Shown piece after piece: positions 9,185-17,925 of a stretch of DNA of 64,000 bases (position 1 is the first letter of the stretch; the number at the start of each line of letters is the position of its first letter). The stretch comes from Pseudofrankia saprophytica (GTDB lineage: Bacteria > Actinomycetota > Actinomycetes > Frankiales > Frankiaceae), in NCBI RefSeq assembly GCF_000235425.2, contig NZ_KI912266.1, forward strand, positions 6,106,029-6,170,028. Reading direction: 5' to 3'. The translations under genes and the position numbers were made by a program. The notes under the pieces were generated by a model that worked only from the letters and a program-made list of their open reading frames with translations, had not been told where the DNA came from and searched no databases.

Positions 9185-10036
9185 ATGAAAGAGAATGCAG
9201 TTCCCTTGCCGGGTGAGGTCAACGGGGCGGGGCCCGTCGGCGTCCCAACCCGGGTCGTGGCGCTCCAGGGAGCGGTGAACATCCGCGATCTCGGGGGTTA
9301 CCCGACTCTCGACGGCGGCCGGGTGCGATGGGGCCAGGTATACCGGTCGGCGGGGCTGCACCGGCTCACCACCGAGGACGTGGCGACGCTGGAGCGACTC
9401 GGACTGCGCGTCGTCTACGACTTCCGCACCGAGGCCGAGCAGGTCAAGTCTCCCTCCTTGCTGCCCGTCGGGATCCGGCACGAGGCGCTGCCGATCGGCG
9501 GCACCGCGTCCCGCAACCAGGACCTGGCCGACCTGCTGGTCGCGGGCCGGTTGGGTGACGTCCCGCCGGACTTCCTGACGCGCACCTACGTCACCATGGC
9601 CGAGACCGCCGCGTCGACGTTCGGCAGCTTCCTCACGAAGCTCGCCGACCAGGACGGCTCGCCGGCCCTGTTCCACTGTCACGCGGGCAAGGACCGCACG
9701 GGCATGAGCGCGGCGCTGCTGCTCTCGGCGCTCGGCGTCGACGAGGCGACGATCCTCGACGACTACGAGCTCAGCGCCACCCACTTCACCGCGAGCCAGC
9801 TGGCGAAGCTCCAGGTCAAGCTCGACGCCGCGGGCATCGACCTGGCGCACTACGACGCCGTGTTCGGCGCCCCCCGCCACGCCATGGCGGTGACGCTGGA
9901 TACCCTGCGCGCGCAACATGGCTCGGTCATCGCCTACCTGGAGGCCGAGGCGGGCGTGACCGCCGAGGTCGTGACCGCGCTGCGGGCCCGCCTCGTCGAA
10001 GCACCGACACCGGTGCTGGCACCGGACCGGGCCTGA
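9185..10036 (+). CDS. PTP-type tyrosine/phosphoinositide phosphatase
   Basis: 283 residues from ATG 9185; the longer open frame upstream is low-complexity. The P-loop HCHAGKDRTG at about residue 165 contains the catalytic Cys and Arg and the K-D insertion found in MptpB-like (DSP3) enzymes, which act on phosphotyrosine, phosphoserine and phosphoinositides. The N-terminal NIRDLGGYPT and VYRSAGLHRLTTED blocks also match that family. No signal peptide is clear, so location is uncertain. The next gene in the same direction is a crotonase, with no obvious functional link. Confidence 0.92.
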   Translation: MKENAVPLPGEVNGAGPVGVPTRVVALQGAVNIRDLGGYPTLDGGRVRWGQVYRSAGLHRLTTEDVATLERLGLRVVYDFRTEAEQVKSPSLLPVGIRHEALPIGGTASRNQDLADLLVAGRLGDVPPDFLTRTYVTMAETAASTFGSFLTKLADQDGSPALFHCHAGKDRTGMSAALLLSALGVDEATILDDYELSATHFTASQLAKLQVKLDAAGIDLAHYDAVFGAPRHAMAVTLDTLRAQHGSVIAYLEAEAGVTAEVVTALRARLVEAPTPVLAPDRA

Positions 10037-10086
10037 GCCACCCGCGTCCACCCGGGCGCGGGTCTGTCGTTCCGTCTCTGCGCGAG

Positions 10087-10899
10087 GTGGCCGTGACCGA
10101 TTCCGAGCCCGTCGTCCGCTACGAGGTGGCGGACCGCGTCGCGACCGTGACGCTGAACCGTCCCAAGGCGCGCAACGCGCTCAGCCGCGCGGTGACGTAC
10201 GCGCTCTGGGACGCCGTGGGCGCCGCCGAGGACGATCCGGGCGTCGACGCGGTGATCATCACCGGCGCGGACCCGGCCTTCTGCGCGGGCGTCGATCTCA
10301 AGGAGATCTCGGGCGAGACCGCGCCCTCGGCCGAGCAACGGCCCGCGGACTCCGGCCCCACGCGCGGCGAGGACGGCCTCTTCCGGTTCCTGCCCGTCAT
10401 CTCGAAGCCCGTGATCGGGGCCATCAACGGCGTCGCGGTCACCGGTGGCCTCGAGGTCGCCCTGCAGTGCACGTTCCTGGTCGCGTCGGAACGCGCCCGG
10501 TTCGCCGACACCCACGCCCGGGTCGGGATCATGCCCGGTGGCGGCCTCACCGTGCTGCTCGCCCAGTCCGTCGGCCTGCGCCGGGCGATCGAGATGTCGC
10601 TGACCGGCAACTTCGTCACGGCCGAGGAGGCCAGGGACCTCGGTCTCGTCAACCACGTCGTGCCGCACGAGGAGCTGCTGCCGTTCGCCCGGCGCCTGGC
10701 CGCCGACATCGTCAGCAACGACCAGCGCGGCGTGCGCCGGCTGCTGCGGCACTATCGCCAGCTGGCCGACACGGCCACCCTCACCGAGGCGCATCTGCTC
10801 GAAGGTGTGCTGGCCGAGACGTGGGTGCCGGGAACGCGCGACGTCGCGTCCAGGCGGGCCGCGGTCACCGCCCGCGGCCGCGCCCAGTCCACCTCCTGA
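10087..10899 (+). CDS. Enoyl-CoA hydratase/isomerase (crotonase family)
   Basis: 270 residues; GTG at 10087 (a second GTG lies at 10093). Crotonase features: TVTLNRPKARNAL, the first oxyanion-hole block AFCAGVDLKEI, and the second block GAINGVAVTGGLEVALQC. The glutamates of classical hydratases are not both evident: the block reads DTHARVGIMPGGGLTVLLAQ, which keeps the PGGG turn. Dehydration, isomerisation or hydrolysis of an acyl-CoA is therefore possible. The gene is 50 bases after the phosphatase gene and may share its transcript. Confidence 0.9.
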   Translation: MAVTDSEPVVRYEVADRVATVTLNRPKARNALSRAVTYALWDAVGAAEDDPGVDAVIITGADPAFCAGVDLKEISGETAPSAEQRPADSGPTRGEDGLFRFLPVISKPVIGAINGVAVTGGLEVALQCTFLVASERARFADTHARVGIMPGGGLTVLLAQSVGLRRAIEMSLTGNFVTAEEARDLGLVNHVVPHEELLPFARRLAADIVSNDQRGVRRLLRHYRQLADTATLTEAHLLEGVLAETWVPGTRDVASRRAAVTARGRAQSTS

Positions 10900-11018
10900 C
10901 CTGCGTCGCGGGCCTGTCCGCGCCATGGCGCATCCGGGATTCCCGCCGCCCAGCGGGCGCAGGCCGGCCCTCGACCGGCGTAACGATCGACAGGGACGAG
11001 ACAGCGCGATCTACTGAA

Positions 11019-11028
11019 TGAACGTTCA
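11019..11028. promoter_or_regulatory. TetR-type palindromic operator candidate
   Basis: TGAACGTTCA is a perfect 10-base palindrome 72 bases before the alpha/beta hydrolase start. Sites of this form are common for actinobacterial TetR-family repressors. No tetR gene is adjacent in the window, so the regulator would act from elsewhere. Confidence 0.35.
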
Positions 11029-11099
11029 GCAACGGCGGCGCCGAGAGCCTCCGCGGTCTAGCGTGAAATGACCGGCGCTGCTCGAGGACGGAGGCGACG

Positions 11100-11975
11100 G
11101 TGGTGGCAGACAGACGGGCAATCATGCGGGTCGACCGGGGCGGGATCGGCGTCTACGTCGACCTCGCGGGGCCCGCTGACGGCCGGCCGGTCGTGTTCCT
11201 GCACGGCGTGGCCGCGAGCGGCACCGTGTGGGACTGGCTGCCGCCGGCGGTCACGGCCGGACGCCGGGTCGTCAAGATCGACTTCCGCGGGCATGGCCGC
11301 TCCGACCGCGCTCCCGGCACCTACCTGCTCCCCTACTTCGCCGACGACGTCGCCGCGGTGCTGCGGGACGTCGTCGGCGGCGCGGCGACGTTGGTGGGGC
11401 ACTCGCTCGGCGGAGCTGTCGCCTGGTCCGTGGCCCAGCGCCACCCCGACCTCGCCACCGCGCTCTTCCTGGAGGACCCGCCGCTGTTCGCCGGGTCCCG
11501 CGCCGACACCGCCGGCTCGCCGGCCGGGGCCGTCTTCGCGGGGATGCGGTCCGCCGCCGACCAGTGGCAGCGCGAGGGGCTGTCCATCGACGAGATCGCG
11601 AAGCGGGTGGCCAGGACCTCGTTCGGCCCGCCGCCCACGCCGGCGATGGGCGCCGCCTACACCGCCGACGCGATCGAGGCGACCGCCTTCAACCTCAAGC
11701 ACCTCGACGTGCGGGTGATCGACGCGGTCCTCGACGGCTCCATGCTGGCCGCGCTCGACACGTCCTCGCCCATGCCCGTGCCGGTCTTCCTGCTCGCCGC
11801 CGATGAGGCGCTCGGCGCCGCGTTCACCACCGCCCACACCAAGCAGCTGACTGAGGACCACCCGTCGGTCGAGGTCGTCCACCTGACCGGCGCCGGCCAC
11901 CGCATCCACCTCGAACGCCGCACCCGCCCCGTCTTCACCCGCCACCTCGTCGACTTCCTCACCCGCCACGCCTGA
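11100..11975 (+). CDS. Alpha/beta hydrolase
   Basis: 291 residues; GTG 11100 (or 11103) follows GGACGGAGG. An ATG at 11124 is an alternative start. The fold is shown by VVFLHGVAASGTVWDWL (oxyanion HG), DFRGHGRSDRAPGTY, the nucleophile elbow GHSLGGA, and the catalytic His in GAGHRIHLERR. The acid is probably the D in FLLAADEALG. This is the general epoxide hydrolase/haloperoxidase-like group; the substrate cannot be told from sequence. It stands alone, behind the TGAACGTTCA palindrome. Confidence 0.92.
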   Translation: MVADRRAIMRVDRGGIGVYVDLAGPADGRPVVFLHGVAASGTVWDWLPPAVTAGRRVVKIDFRGHGRSDRAPGTYLLPYFADDVAAVLRDVVGGAATLVGHSLGGAVAWSVAQRHPDLATALFLEDPPLFAGSRADTAGSPAGAVFAGMRSAADQWQREGLSIDEIAKRVARTSFGPPPTPAMGAAYTADAIEATAFNLKHLDVRVIDAVLDGSMLAALDTSSPMPVPVFLLAADEALGAAFTTAHTKQLTEDHPSVEVVHLTGAGHRIHLERRTRPVFTRHLVDFLTRHA

Positions 11976-12242
11976 TCTGATCATGAAGACGGCGCCGGGC
12001 ACGGCCGCTGACGGCGGGGTCAGTCCGCCTGCGGTCCGGTCGGGCGACGGGGTCCCCGCCGGGCGTGCGGCGTCCGAACGTGTCCCCTCCCGTCGAGCCG
12101 GCTGGGCGGGACGCCTACCGTGGTGGCCTTGCCAGCGGCGCGCCGCCGCCCCGGCGGTCCACACCGCCGCCTTTACCGGTCGTTTAATCCCGATCTCGGT
12201 AGGCTTGACAGGAGCTGGGTACCAGCGGTGCGGGGGACGGGA

Positions 12243-14033
12243 ATGACGGGCGGTTCGGCGGGCTACAGGTCCGACCACGACCTCCCGCCCAACTTCCGCC
12301 AGTTGGTGCCCGTCGGGTCCGGGTCGGCCGGGCAGGTGTACCGGGCGTACGACGAGGCGCTGAGCCGCACCGTCGCGCTGAAGCTGTTCACCGGGCCGCT
12401 CACGGACGACCCGGCGGCGCTCGCCGCGTTCCGTCTCGAGTGCGCGACGCTGGGCCGCCTCTCAGCCCACCCGGGTGTCGTCTCCGTCCACAGCGCCGGG
12501 CTCACTCCCGGCGGCCGTCCCTGGCTGTGCATGCAGTTCGTCGCGGGCGGCACCCTGTCCAGGGCGCTGCGCCGCGACGGGCCGCTCGCCCGGGCCGAGG
12601 CCCTGCGGATCGGCGCCCTCCTCGCCGACACGCTCGCCTGGGCACACGAGCTCACCCCGCCGGTCCTGCACTGTGACGTGAAGCCGGGGAACATCCTGCT
12701 CACCGGCGACGGGCATCCTCTGCTCAGCGACTTCGGCGTCTCCGTCTGGGTGGCGTCGGGCCGCTCGTCCGTCACCGTCAAGGGCTTCACCCAGGCCTAC
12801 GCGGCGCCGGAGGTGCTCTTCCATGGCCGGTTCTCGCCGCGGTCGGAGGTGTGGAGCCTCGCCGCGACGCTGTTCGAGATGCTGACGGGCGCACCGCCGT
12901 TCGAGCAGCTGCCCGGGGAGGGCACGGGCGCCTTCATCGAGCGGGTCGGCTACGGCCTGCCCAGCGACGCCGACCTGGGCCTGTCGGGGCCGCTGCGCAC
13001 GCTGCTGCGCCGCGGCCTCGCCGTCGACCGGGAGATCCGGTGGCCGTCGGCAGCCGCCTTCGCCGCGGCGATCCGTGAGACACAGGCCATGCTCGGCCTG
13101 CCCGTCACGCCCGCCGTTCCGGCGCCGGCACCGTTCCCTTCCGACGACGTCCTCGTCGCCGACGCGCCCGCCATCCACGCCGCGCAACCGCAACCGCAAC
13201 CGCAACCGGCCATCCTCGCCGGCCGGCCGATGTGGTCCAACGGGAGTGCACCCGCGCGCGGCACCGCCGCGGACGACCGGCCCCCGCACCCGAGCCAGGA
13301 GCCGGCGCGGCCGGGCCGGGAGCCCGGGGCCTCCGGCGACGGGGCCTCCGGCGACGGGACGGGCGCCGCGGGGCAGCTGGCGCCGGACACCGCCGGGAGG
13401 CAGCCAGGTACCGGGCCGCGCCGCGCGGTGCCGCACTGGTGGATACCGGCCGCGTTCACCGCCCTCGTGGTCGTCGCCCTCACCCTGATGCTGGTACCGC
13501 GCAGCCGTGGGCCGAGCACGCAAAGCGAGCCATCGCTTGGCACCACCCTCAGCGCCAGCCTGCCCGCCAGCGCGGTGCCGACGTCCTCGCCGCTGGCCGA
13601 GACGGAGACGGCGCCGGGGCCGGCGGCGGGCGGCACGCTCTCGCAGCTCCCGCCCTCGCAGGCCGGCCAGCCCGGCCCGGCACAGGCCGTCCTCCAGCCC
13701 GGCCAGCGGATGGAACGGGGCCAGCGGCTGGTGTCGGGCAACGGCCGGTTCGTCGCGGCCATGCAGTCCGACGGGAACCTCGTCGTGTACTCCGAAGGCT
13801 CCGGCGCGGTCACCCCCACCTGGCAGTCAGGGACCAGCGGAACCAGCGCGTCCTACGCCGCGATGCGCGACGACGGCGACCTCGTGCTCTACGGCGACGA
13901 CGGGACGACCGTGTACTGGAGCTCGGGTACCCACGGGTCCGACGTCTACCTCTGGATGCGTGACAACGGTGAGCTCGTCGTCTGCCTCGAGGACGGCACC
14001 GTCCTGTGGGCCCGCCGGAGCGGGACCGGCTAG
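12243..14033 (+). CDS. Transmembrane Ser/Thr protein kinase with extracellular B-lectin domain
   Basis: 596 residues from ATG 12243, preceded by GGGGGACGG; the open frame extends 41 codons upstream without good sequence. The kinase domain (about 15-285) has VGSGSAGQVYRAYD, the Lys in TVALKLF, the catalytic loop HCDVKPGNILL (Cys replaces the Arg of HRD) and the DFG in LLSDFGVSV. A Pro/Gln/Gly-rich linker follows, then one helix at about 398-418 (WIPAAFTALVVVALTLMLV). The last 115 residues are a bulb-type mannose-binding lectin domain with three QSDGNLVVY-like repeats. It likely senses a cell-wall or sugar ligand outside and phosphorylates proteins inside. Replacing HRD-Arg suggests activation without activation-loop phosphorylation. 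Confidence 0.93.
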   Translation: MTGGSAGYRSDHDLPPNFRQLVPVGSGSAGQVYRAYDEALSRTVALKLFTGPLTDDPAALAAFRLECATLGRLSAHPGVVSVHSAGLTPGGRPWLCMQFVAGGTLSRALRRDGPLARAEALRIGALLADTLAWAHELTPPVLHCDVKPGNILLTGDGHPLLSDFGVSVWVASGRSSVTVKGFTQAYAAPEVLFHGRFSPRSEVWSLAATLFEMLTGAPPFEQLPGEGTGAFIERVGYGLPSDADLGLSGPLRTLLRRGLAVDREIRWPSAAAFAAAIRETQAMLGLPVTPAVPAPAPFPSDDVLVADAPAIHAAQPQPQPQPAILAGRPMWSNGSAPARGTAADDRPPHPSQEPARPGREPGASGDGASGDGTGAAGQLAPDTAGRQPGTGPRRAVPHWWIPAAFTALVVVALTLMLVPRSRGPSTQSEPSLGTTLSASLPASAVPTSSPLAETETAPGPAAGGTLSQLPPSQAGQPGPAQAVLQPGQRMERGQRLVSGNGRFVAAMQSDGNLVVYSEGSGAVTPTWQSGTSGTSASYAAMRDDGDLVLYGDDGTTVYWSSGTHGSDVYLWMRDNGELVVCLEDGTVLWARRSGTG

Positions 14034-14107
14034 TCCCGGCCTCGGGGATCGCCGGCGAAACCGCCCGGCTCCTGTCCTGGACGCGATCGATGGTCGATGA
14101 TGGCGGC

Positions 14108-14479
14108 ATGCCCACGAGCACCTGGCCGGTTCGGGTCGTCCTCGCCGTCGTGACGCTCACGGCCGCGGTGACGCTGGCCGGCTGCGGTGGCGGGAACAAG
14201 GCCGCGAGCTCCGCGCCCGACGACGCCAAGGCCGCCTGCTCGGCGCTCGCGCGGACCAAGCCGAACCTGAACCATCCCGTCGACGTCGACTGGCGGCGGC
14301 TGCGGGCCGCCGGTGACCTCGGTGTCGCCGCCGCCACCGCCGACAAGAAGAAGTACGGCGACCTCTCCCAGCCGTTCGCTGTGGTCTACCGGGACGCGCT
14401 GAACTCCGAGACGACCTCCATCTACACCGACGTCCGCGCCGCCCTCTCCATCTGCGCCGACAAGAACCTGCCCCACTGA
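14108..14479 (+). CDS. Small secreted lipoprotein, unknown function
   Basis: 123 residues from ATG 14108; an earlier in-frame ATG at 14090 is possible. The N-terminus is a lipoprotein signal: basic start, hydrophobic core VVLAVVTLTAAVTL and lipobox LAGC. The mature part is about 95 residues with two further cysteines (AACSALARTKP and LSICADKNL), which could form a disulfide. No known domain is recognised. It lies 74 bases after the lectin kinase gene in the same direction and may be a partner on the outer membrane face. Confidence 0.75.
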   Translation: MPTSTWPVRVVLAVVTLTAAVTLAGCGGGNKAASSAPDDAKAACSALARTKPNLNHPVDVDWRRLRAAGDLGVAAATADKKKYGDLSQPFAVVYRDALNSETTSIYTDVRAALSICADKNLPH

Positions 14480-14552
14480 CCCACTCGCGCCGGCTCGCTT
14501 GGCGGCCCGCGGCGCGAGGCGCCAGCCGTGGCGGCGGCCGTGGCGGCGGCGA

Positions 14553-15518
14553 TCAGGCGACGGTGGCCGCGTTCGCGCGTTCGAGCAGGTAGTGGCCGGC
14601 GACGATCGGGGCGTAGGCCGTGCCGGCGACGAGTGGCTCGACGACCGTGTCGACGTCGGCCTCGAGGAACACGATGAGGGAGACCAGCTCCTCGTCGGGC
14701 GCCTCGGCCGGCGGCGGGAGCACCCGGTGGCGGGTGGACCGCCAGCGGTCGCCGGTCCAGCGGGCCAGCAGGTCGCCCACGTTGACGGTGAACGCGTCCG
14801 GCTCGTAGGGGGCGTCCATCCAGCGGCCGGCGCGATCCTCGACCTGGAGGCCGCCGTAGCCGGGCTGACGGTCGAGGATGGTGAGAACGCCCCAGTCGGT
14901 GTGCGGGGCGACCCGGAACTGGCCGTCGAGCGGGGTCCCGGTCTGCGAGCGCGCCGGGTAGCGGTTGATGTTGAGGGTGTGCGGGCTGGCGCGCACTCGC
15001 TCGGCGAACCACGGCTCGGGCAGGCCGAACGCGACGGCGCAGGCGCGCAGCAGGTCGTCGTAGAGGGCGCGGACCTCGTCCGTGTAGCGCTCGCACAGCG
15101 CCCTGAGCTCGGGGCTCTCGGCCGGCCAGACGTTTGCGGGAAACCACGTCCGGTCGAGATCCGCGTCGCCCGTGGAGAAGGCGCGCCCGAAGGTCAGGCT
15201 CTCCTTGAGGTCGGCGCGGGTGGAGTCGGCGACCTGGCCGTAGTAGGCGTTGGCCTCGCTGCCGGGCGGGATCCAGCCGCGCCCGCCGACCGACGTCGCG
15301 TAGGCGGTCTTCGCCCCGGGCGGCAGGGCGAAGAAGCGCGCGGCGGCGGCGCGGATGTCCGCCCGCAGCCCGGCGCTGATCCCGTGCCCCCCGACCAGCA
15401 GGAATCCGGACTGGCGCAGCGCCACATCCAGCTCGCAGGCGAACCGGTAGCGCTGGTCGCCGGTGCCCGCGCGCCAGCGGCCGATGTCGAGCAGCGGAAA
15501 GTCCGGTGTCGTCGTCAC
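14553..15518 (-). CDS. 2-oxoglutarate/Fe(II)-dependent oxygenase (isopenicillin N synthase-like)
   Basis: 321 residues, GTG start at 15518 after GAGGACC. The N-terminal DIOX_N domain (FPLLDIGRW..RQSGFLLVGGHGIS) and the C-terminal jelly-roll domain are both present. Metal ligands are visible as the H-x-D of APHTDWGVLTIL and the distal His in STRHRVLPPP. This family hydroxylates or desaturates small molecules, including amino acids, flavonoids and gibberellins, and includes ethylene-forming enzymes; the substrate is not predictable here. No biosynthetic cluster surrounds it. Confidence 0.9.
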   Translation of the reverse strand: MTTTPDFPLLDIGRWRAGTGDQRYRFACELDVALRQSGFLLVGGHGISAGLRADIRAAAARFFALPPGAKTAYATSVGGRGWIPPGSEANAYYGQVADSTRADLKESLTFGRAFSTGDADLDRTWFPANVWPAESPELRALCERYTDEVRALYDDLLRACAVAFGLPEPWFAERVRASPHTLNINRYPARSQTGTPLDGQFRVAPHTDWGVLTILDRQPGYGGLQVEDRAGRWMDAPYEPDAFTVNVGDLLARWTGDRWRSTRHRVLPPPAEAPDEELVSLIVFLEADVDTVVEPLVAGTAYAPIVAGHYLLERANAATVA

Positions 15519-15797
15519 CTAGGTCCTCGCCTCCGCGGCCCCTGGTCAGGGCCGTCCAGTCCTCGGCCGGAGCGTTGGCGCGACCCGCCCTTACTCGGCC
15601 CACGCCGCGGCGGCGAACAGCCGCCACGCGGGGTCGGTACTGGCGGGCCGCGCGTCACCGGCAGGCAGCGGCGCCGCGCGGTGGTACCCGTCTACCTGCC
15701 ATTACGGCCCATCGACGTTTCACCAGGCGGCCCCGCGGGTTACGGGACGGTGGCCATCAAGGACCCGGACGCGACACCCAGGCGCGCCGGCGCAGCC

Positions 15798-15983
15798 TCA
15801 GCCGTCGCGGTCGCGCCGGACCTGCTTGCAGGTGCAGCCCTGCGGTCGGCGGCCGGGCGGCCAGGTCAGCACGACCTGGCGGTCCAGTCCGCGTGCGCGC
15901 TCTCGTTGGAAGTCCCTGCAAGCCTCGCAGGGCAGGTTCACCTGCGGCCCGGTCGTCTCGCGATTTCTGTACGTGTCCCCCAT
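15798..15983 (-). CDS. Possible small Cys-rich protein
   Basis: 61 residues with a CxxC (PCEACRDF) and a CxC (GCTCKQV) separated by about 28 residues, the spacing of a small zinc-binding domain. Codon third positions are mostly G/C, as in real genes here, though the start lacks a strong ribosome site. I do not recognise the family. The overlapping rightward open frames are low-complexity and look like shadows. Confidence 0.42.
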   Translation of the reverse strand: MGDTYRNRETTGPQVNLPCEACRDFQRERARGLDRQVVLTWPPGRRPQGCTCKQVRRDRDG

Positions 15984-16462
15984 GCTTCGGAGAGTAGCGC
16001 GATTGACGGGCGTTCCGGAGATGCGCAGCCTCGGCGTGGCTGCCTTCCGGCGGTTCGGACCACGGGCGGCACGGCCGATGGCCCGGTGGCGGCACGCGCG
16101 GGACCGGTCTCGCCCTGGTCCGGATGGTTGGCTCTCGCGCGCCCCCCGGCGGCCGGCGTGGCCGGGGGCCCGTCAGCGGGACAGGCGGTCGGTCGCGGGG
16201 CCGGCGAACGGGTCCGGGCCGGCGGGAAGGCGGATCCACGGTGCGCCGCCATTTGTCCCGGCCGCGGCCGTCCAATTGGACCGTCCAAAAGCGCCGATGT
16301 GCGCCTTACCACCCGGTGTACCAGCTCACACCGCGACGGCCGGCCGTCGGGAAATTGACAATTCCCGGGCCGATGACCACGACCGAGGGGCCGGGTGGCT
16401 AAACAGTGTCCGTACCCGGTGCAAACGGCGGGACAACCCGACACTCGTCGGCCGAGTACGGT
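15984..16462. other. Intergenic stretch with no supported gene
   Basis: About 480 bases. Several long open frames cross it on both strands, but their translations are Arg/Pro/Ala-rich with no domain, as expected in DNA this rich in GC. Nothing further is supported. Confidence 0.5.
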
Positions 16463-16822
16463 TCAGGCGCTCCTGCGCGCCGAGGCGGTGGCCGGCTCGT
16501 CGGCGGTCGCGGGGTCGGCCCCGGTGATGGTCCAGCGGCGGTCGCGCGATGCCGCGACGCCGAGATCCTGCATGTGACGCAGCTCGGCGGTCACCTCGGC
16601 GGCGGGGAGGCCGAGGTCATAGGCGAGGGACCGAGCCCGAAGTGGGCGGTCAGCGCTGGCGAGGGCCGCGTGCAGGCGGACGGCCACCCAGCTGGGGCGG
16701 CCGGGCGCGGCCGCGGCGGGCGGCTGGTGAAGCCGCCTCGGCTGGCTTGGAACGGACGGGGCCTCGGCTACTAACCGAGGCTTCCGCCGAGCAGAAGAAG
16801 TGTTGCCGCTCACAGCATGCAT
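16463..16822 (-). CDS. Small winged-helix-like protein
   Basis: 119 residues from ATG 16822 (an upstream in-frame ATG at 16867 is possible). Residues about 48-100 read as a winged helix-turn-helix: VRLHAALASADRPLRARSLA, then LPAAEVTAELRHMQDLGVAA and a short beta wing DRRWTI. The flanks are disordered and Ala/Thr-rich. It could be a small DNA-binding regulator of the MarR/ArsR/IclR fold type, but no family is certain. A long gene-poor stretch lies upstream. Confidence 0.5.
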   Translation of the reverse strand: MHAVSGNTSSARRKPRLVAEAPSVPSQPRRLHQPPAAAAPGRPSWVAVRLHAALASADRPLRARSLAYDLGLPAAEVTAELRHMQDLGVAASRDRRWTITGADPATADEPATASARRSA

Positions 16823-16867
16823 CAGATTCACCCATCCAGAATTCGGTTCCCCCCAACAATGCTTCAC

Positions 16868-17597
16868 GGCCGCCCCTCAGTCACGGTGAGGTTCATCGCG
16901 CAACAGCCCGTAACCACGCGAATACGTAATATTCAAGACATCTGAGCGAGCGCCCGCGGGACACCGGACAGCGGTCAGCCTCCCCCGGTCCGGCGCGGTC
17001 GGCGCCCACTCCAGTCGGCACCAGGTGAGGTTCACCGCCACCTCCAGCCCGCTCGCGACATCGCTCCGTGGTCGAGGGCCAACTCTATATGGCCACCGCC
17101 CGACCGCAAGACGTAGTCACGTCCGCGCCTTTCGTCGACCATTCGATCGAAAGGTGACAGAAAGACCACAGCGCGCGGCCACCGGCCGGAGCGGCGCCGC
17201 GACCGAGCGCGGCACGGCCGACCGAAGACGTGCCACCACGGCCGGCCGGCGAGGCGGGCACTCACGGTCGCGAGCCCACCTCTTTCGGCACCCTCAACGC
17301 CCGTCACCCCACCACCGGTAGCCGAACGTGACCACCCGCATCGGGCTTACCCGCCCGACCAAGCATCCACGTCGACAGCCCTTGCGGCGAAGCGCACATT
17401 AGGGAAACCTAACTTAACCAACCAACAACCTCGCCGATCAGGTCGGCGCGCCGCCTCACGGGTGGAGCCGCGAGCCCGGCTGGCAGGACAGCGATCGGAG
17501 GTCCGCCACGAGCCGCGAGCCCAACCCACCGACGAGCCCCGACGACGGCACGCAGTGGCGCGCTCCCGAGGCGCTGCCACATGACATCAACGGATGC
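16868..17597. other. Gene-poor region upstream of the siderophore gene
   Basis: About 730 bases with no gene I can support; short open frames on both strands lack domains. It contains an iron box at 17399-17417 and leads to a second one at 17598. The distal box could serve an unrecognised leftward transcript or act together with the proximal box. Confidence 0.5.
17399..17417. promoter_or_regulatory. IdeR/DmdR iron box (distal)
   Basis: TTAGGGAAACCTAACTTAA matches the IdeR consensus TTAGGTTAGGCTAACCTAA at 14 of 19 positions and contains the inverted arms TTAGG/CCTAA. It lies about 180 bases upstream of the proximal box. Confidence 0.7.
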
Positions 17598-17616
17598 TTA
17601 GGCTAGCCTAACTTTA
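17598..17616. promoter_or_regulatory. IdeR/DmdR iron box (proximal)
   Basis: TTAGGCTAGCCTAACTTTA matches the IdeR consensus at 15 of 19 positions and includes the perfect 14-base palindrome TTAGGCTAGCCTAA. It is placed to repress the downstream N-hydroxylase gene when iron is plentiful. Confidence 0.85.
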
Positions 17617-17868
17617 GGAACCGCAAAATGCACCGGTCTGGTCACTATGCGTCTACCGACCCGAACCGAACCGACCGACCGACGCGTGCGCACCGCCGCC
17701 GCCAGCGCGCGGGTGCCACCAGGCCGCCGCCTCCGCGTGCCGTCGCACCAACCGCCGCTCGCGGCACCGCCCCACCCGCCGACCCGGCAGCACCGCTCCA
17801 CCGCCGCGCCGCGGCACCGCCCAGCAGCCCGACGCCTCACCCAGGGAGTACATCCCCGTGTACCGGTC

Positions 17869-17884
17869 CTTGCTTACAAGCAAG
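17869..17884. promoter_or_regulatory. Perfect 7-bp inverted repeat in the leader of the hydroxylase gene
   Basis: CTTGCTT, AC, AAGCAAG lies 42 bases before the start codon, inside a roughly 300-base leader between the iron box and the gene. It is more A/T-rich than its surroundings, as operators often are. It could be a second regulator site or a small hairpin. Confidence 0.35.
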
Positions 17885-17925
17885 ATCCATCGTGCACCCG
17901 CACCCATATCCCACCGGAGGCACCC

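Noticed and set aside
12204-12230. Sigma-70 promoter (TTGACA) for the lectin kinase gene
   Set aside because: A TTGACA is present but no -10 box stands at 16-19 bases, so the site is not supported.
17647-17925. N-terminal extension of the siderophore hydroxylase from ATG 17647
   Set aside because: The added 93 residues are Arg/Pro/Ala low complexity without family similarity, while GTG 17926 has a good ribosome site and starts where the family starts.
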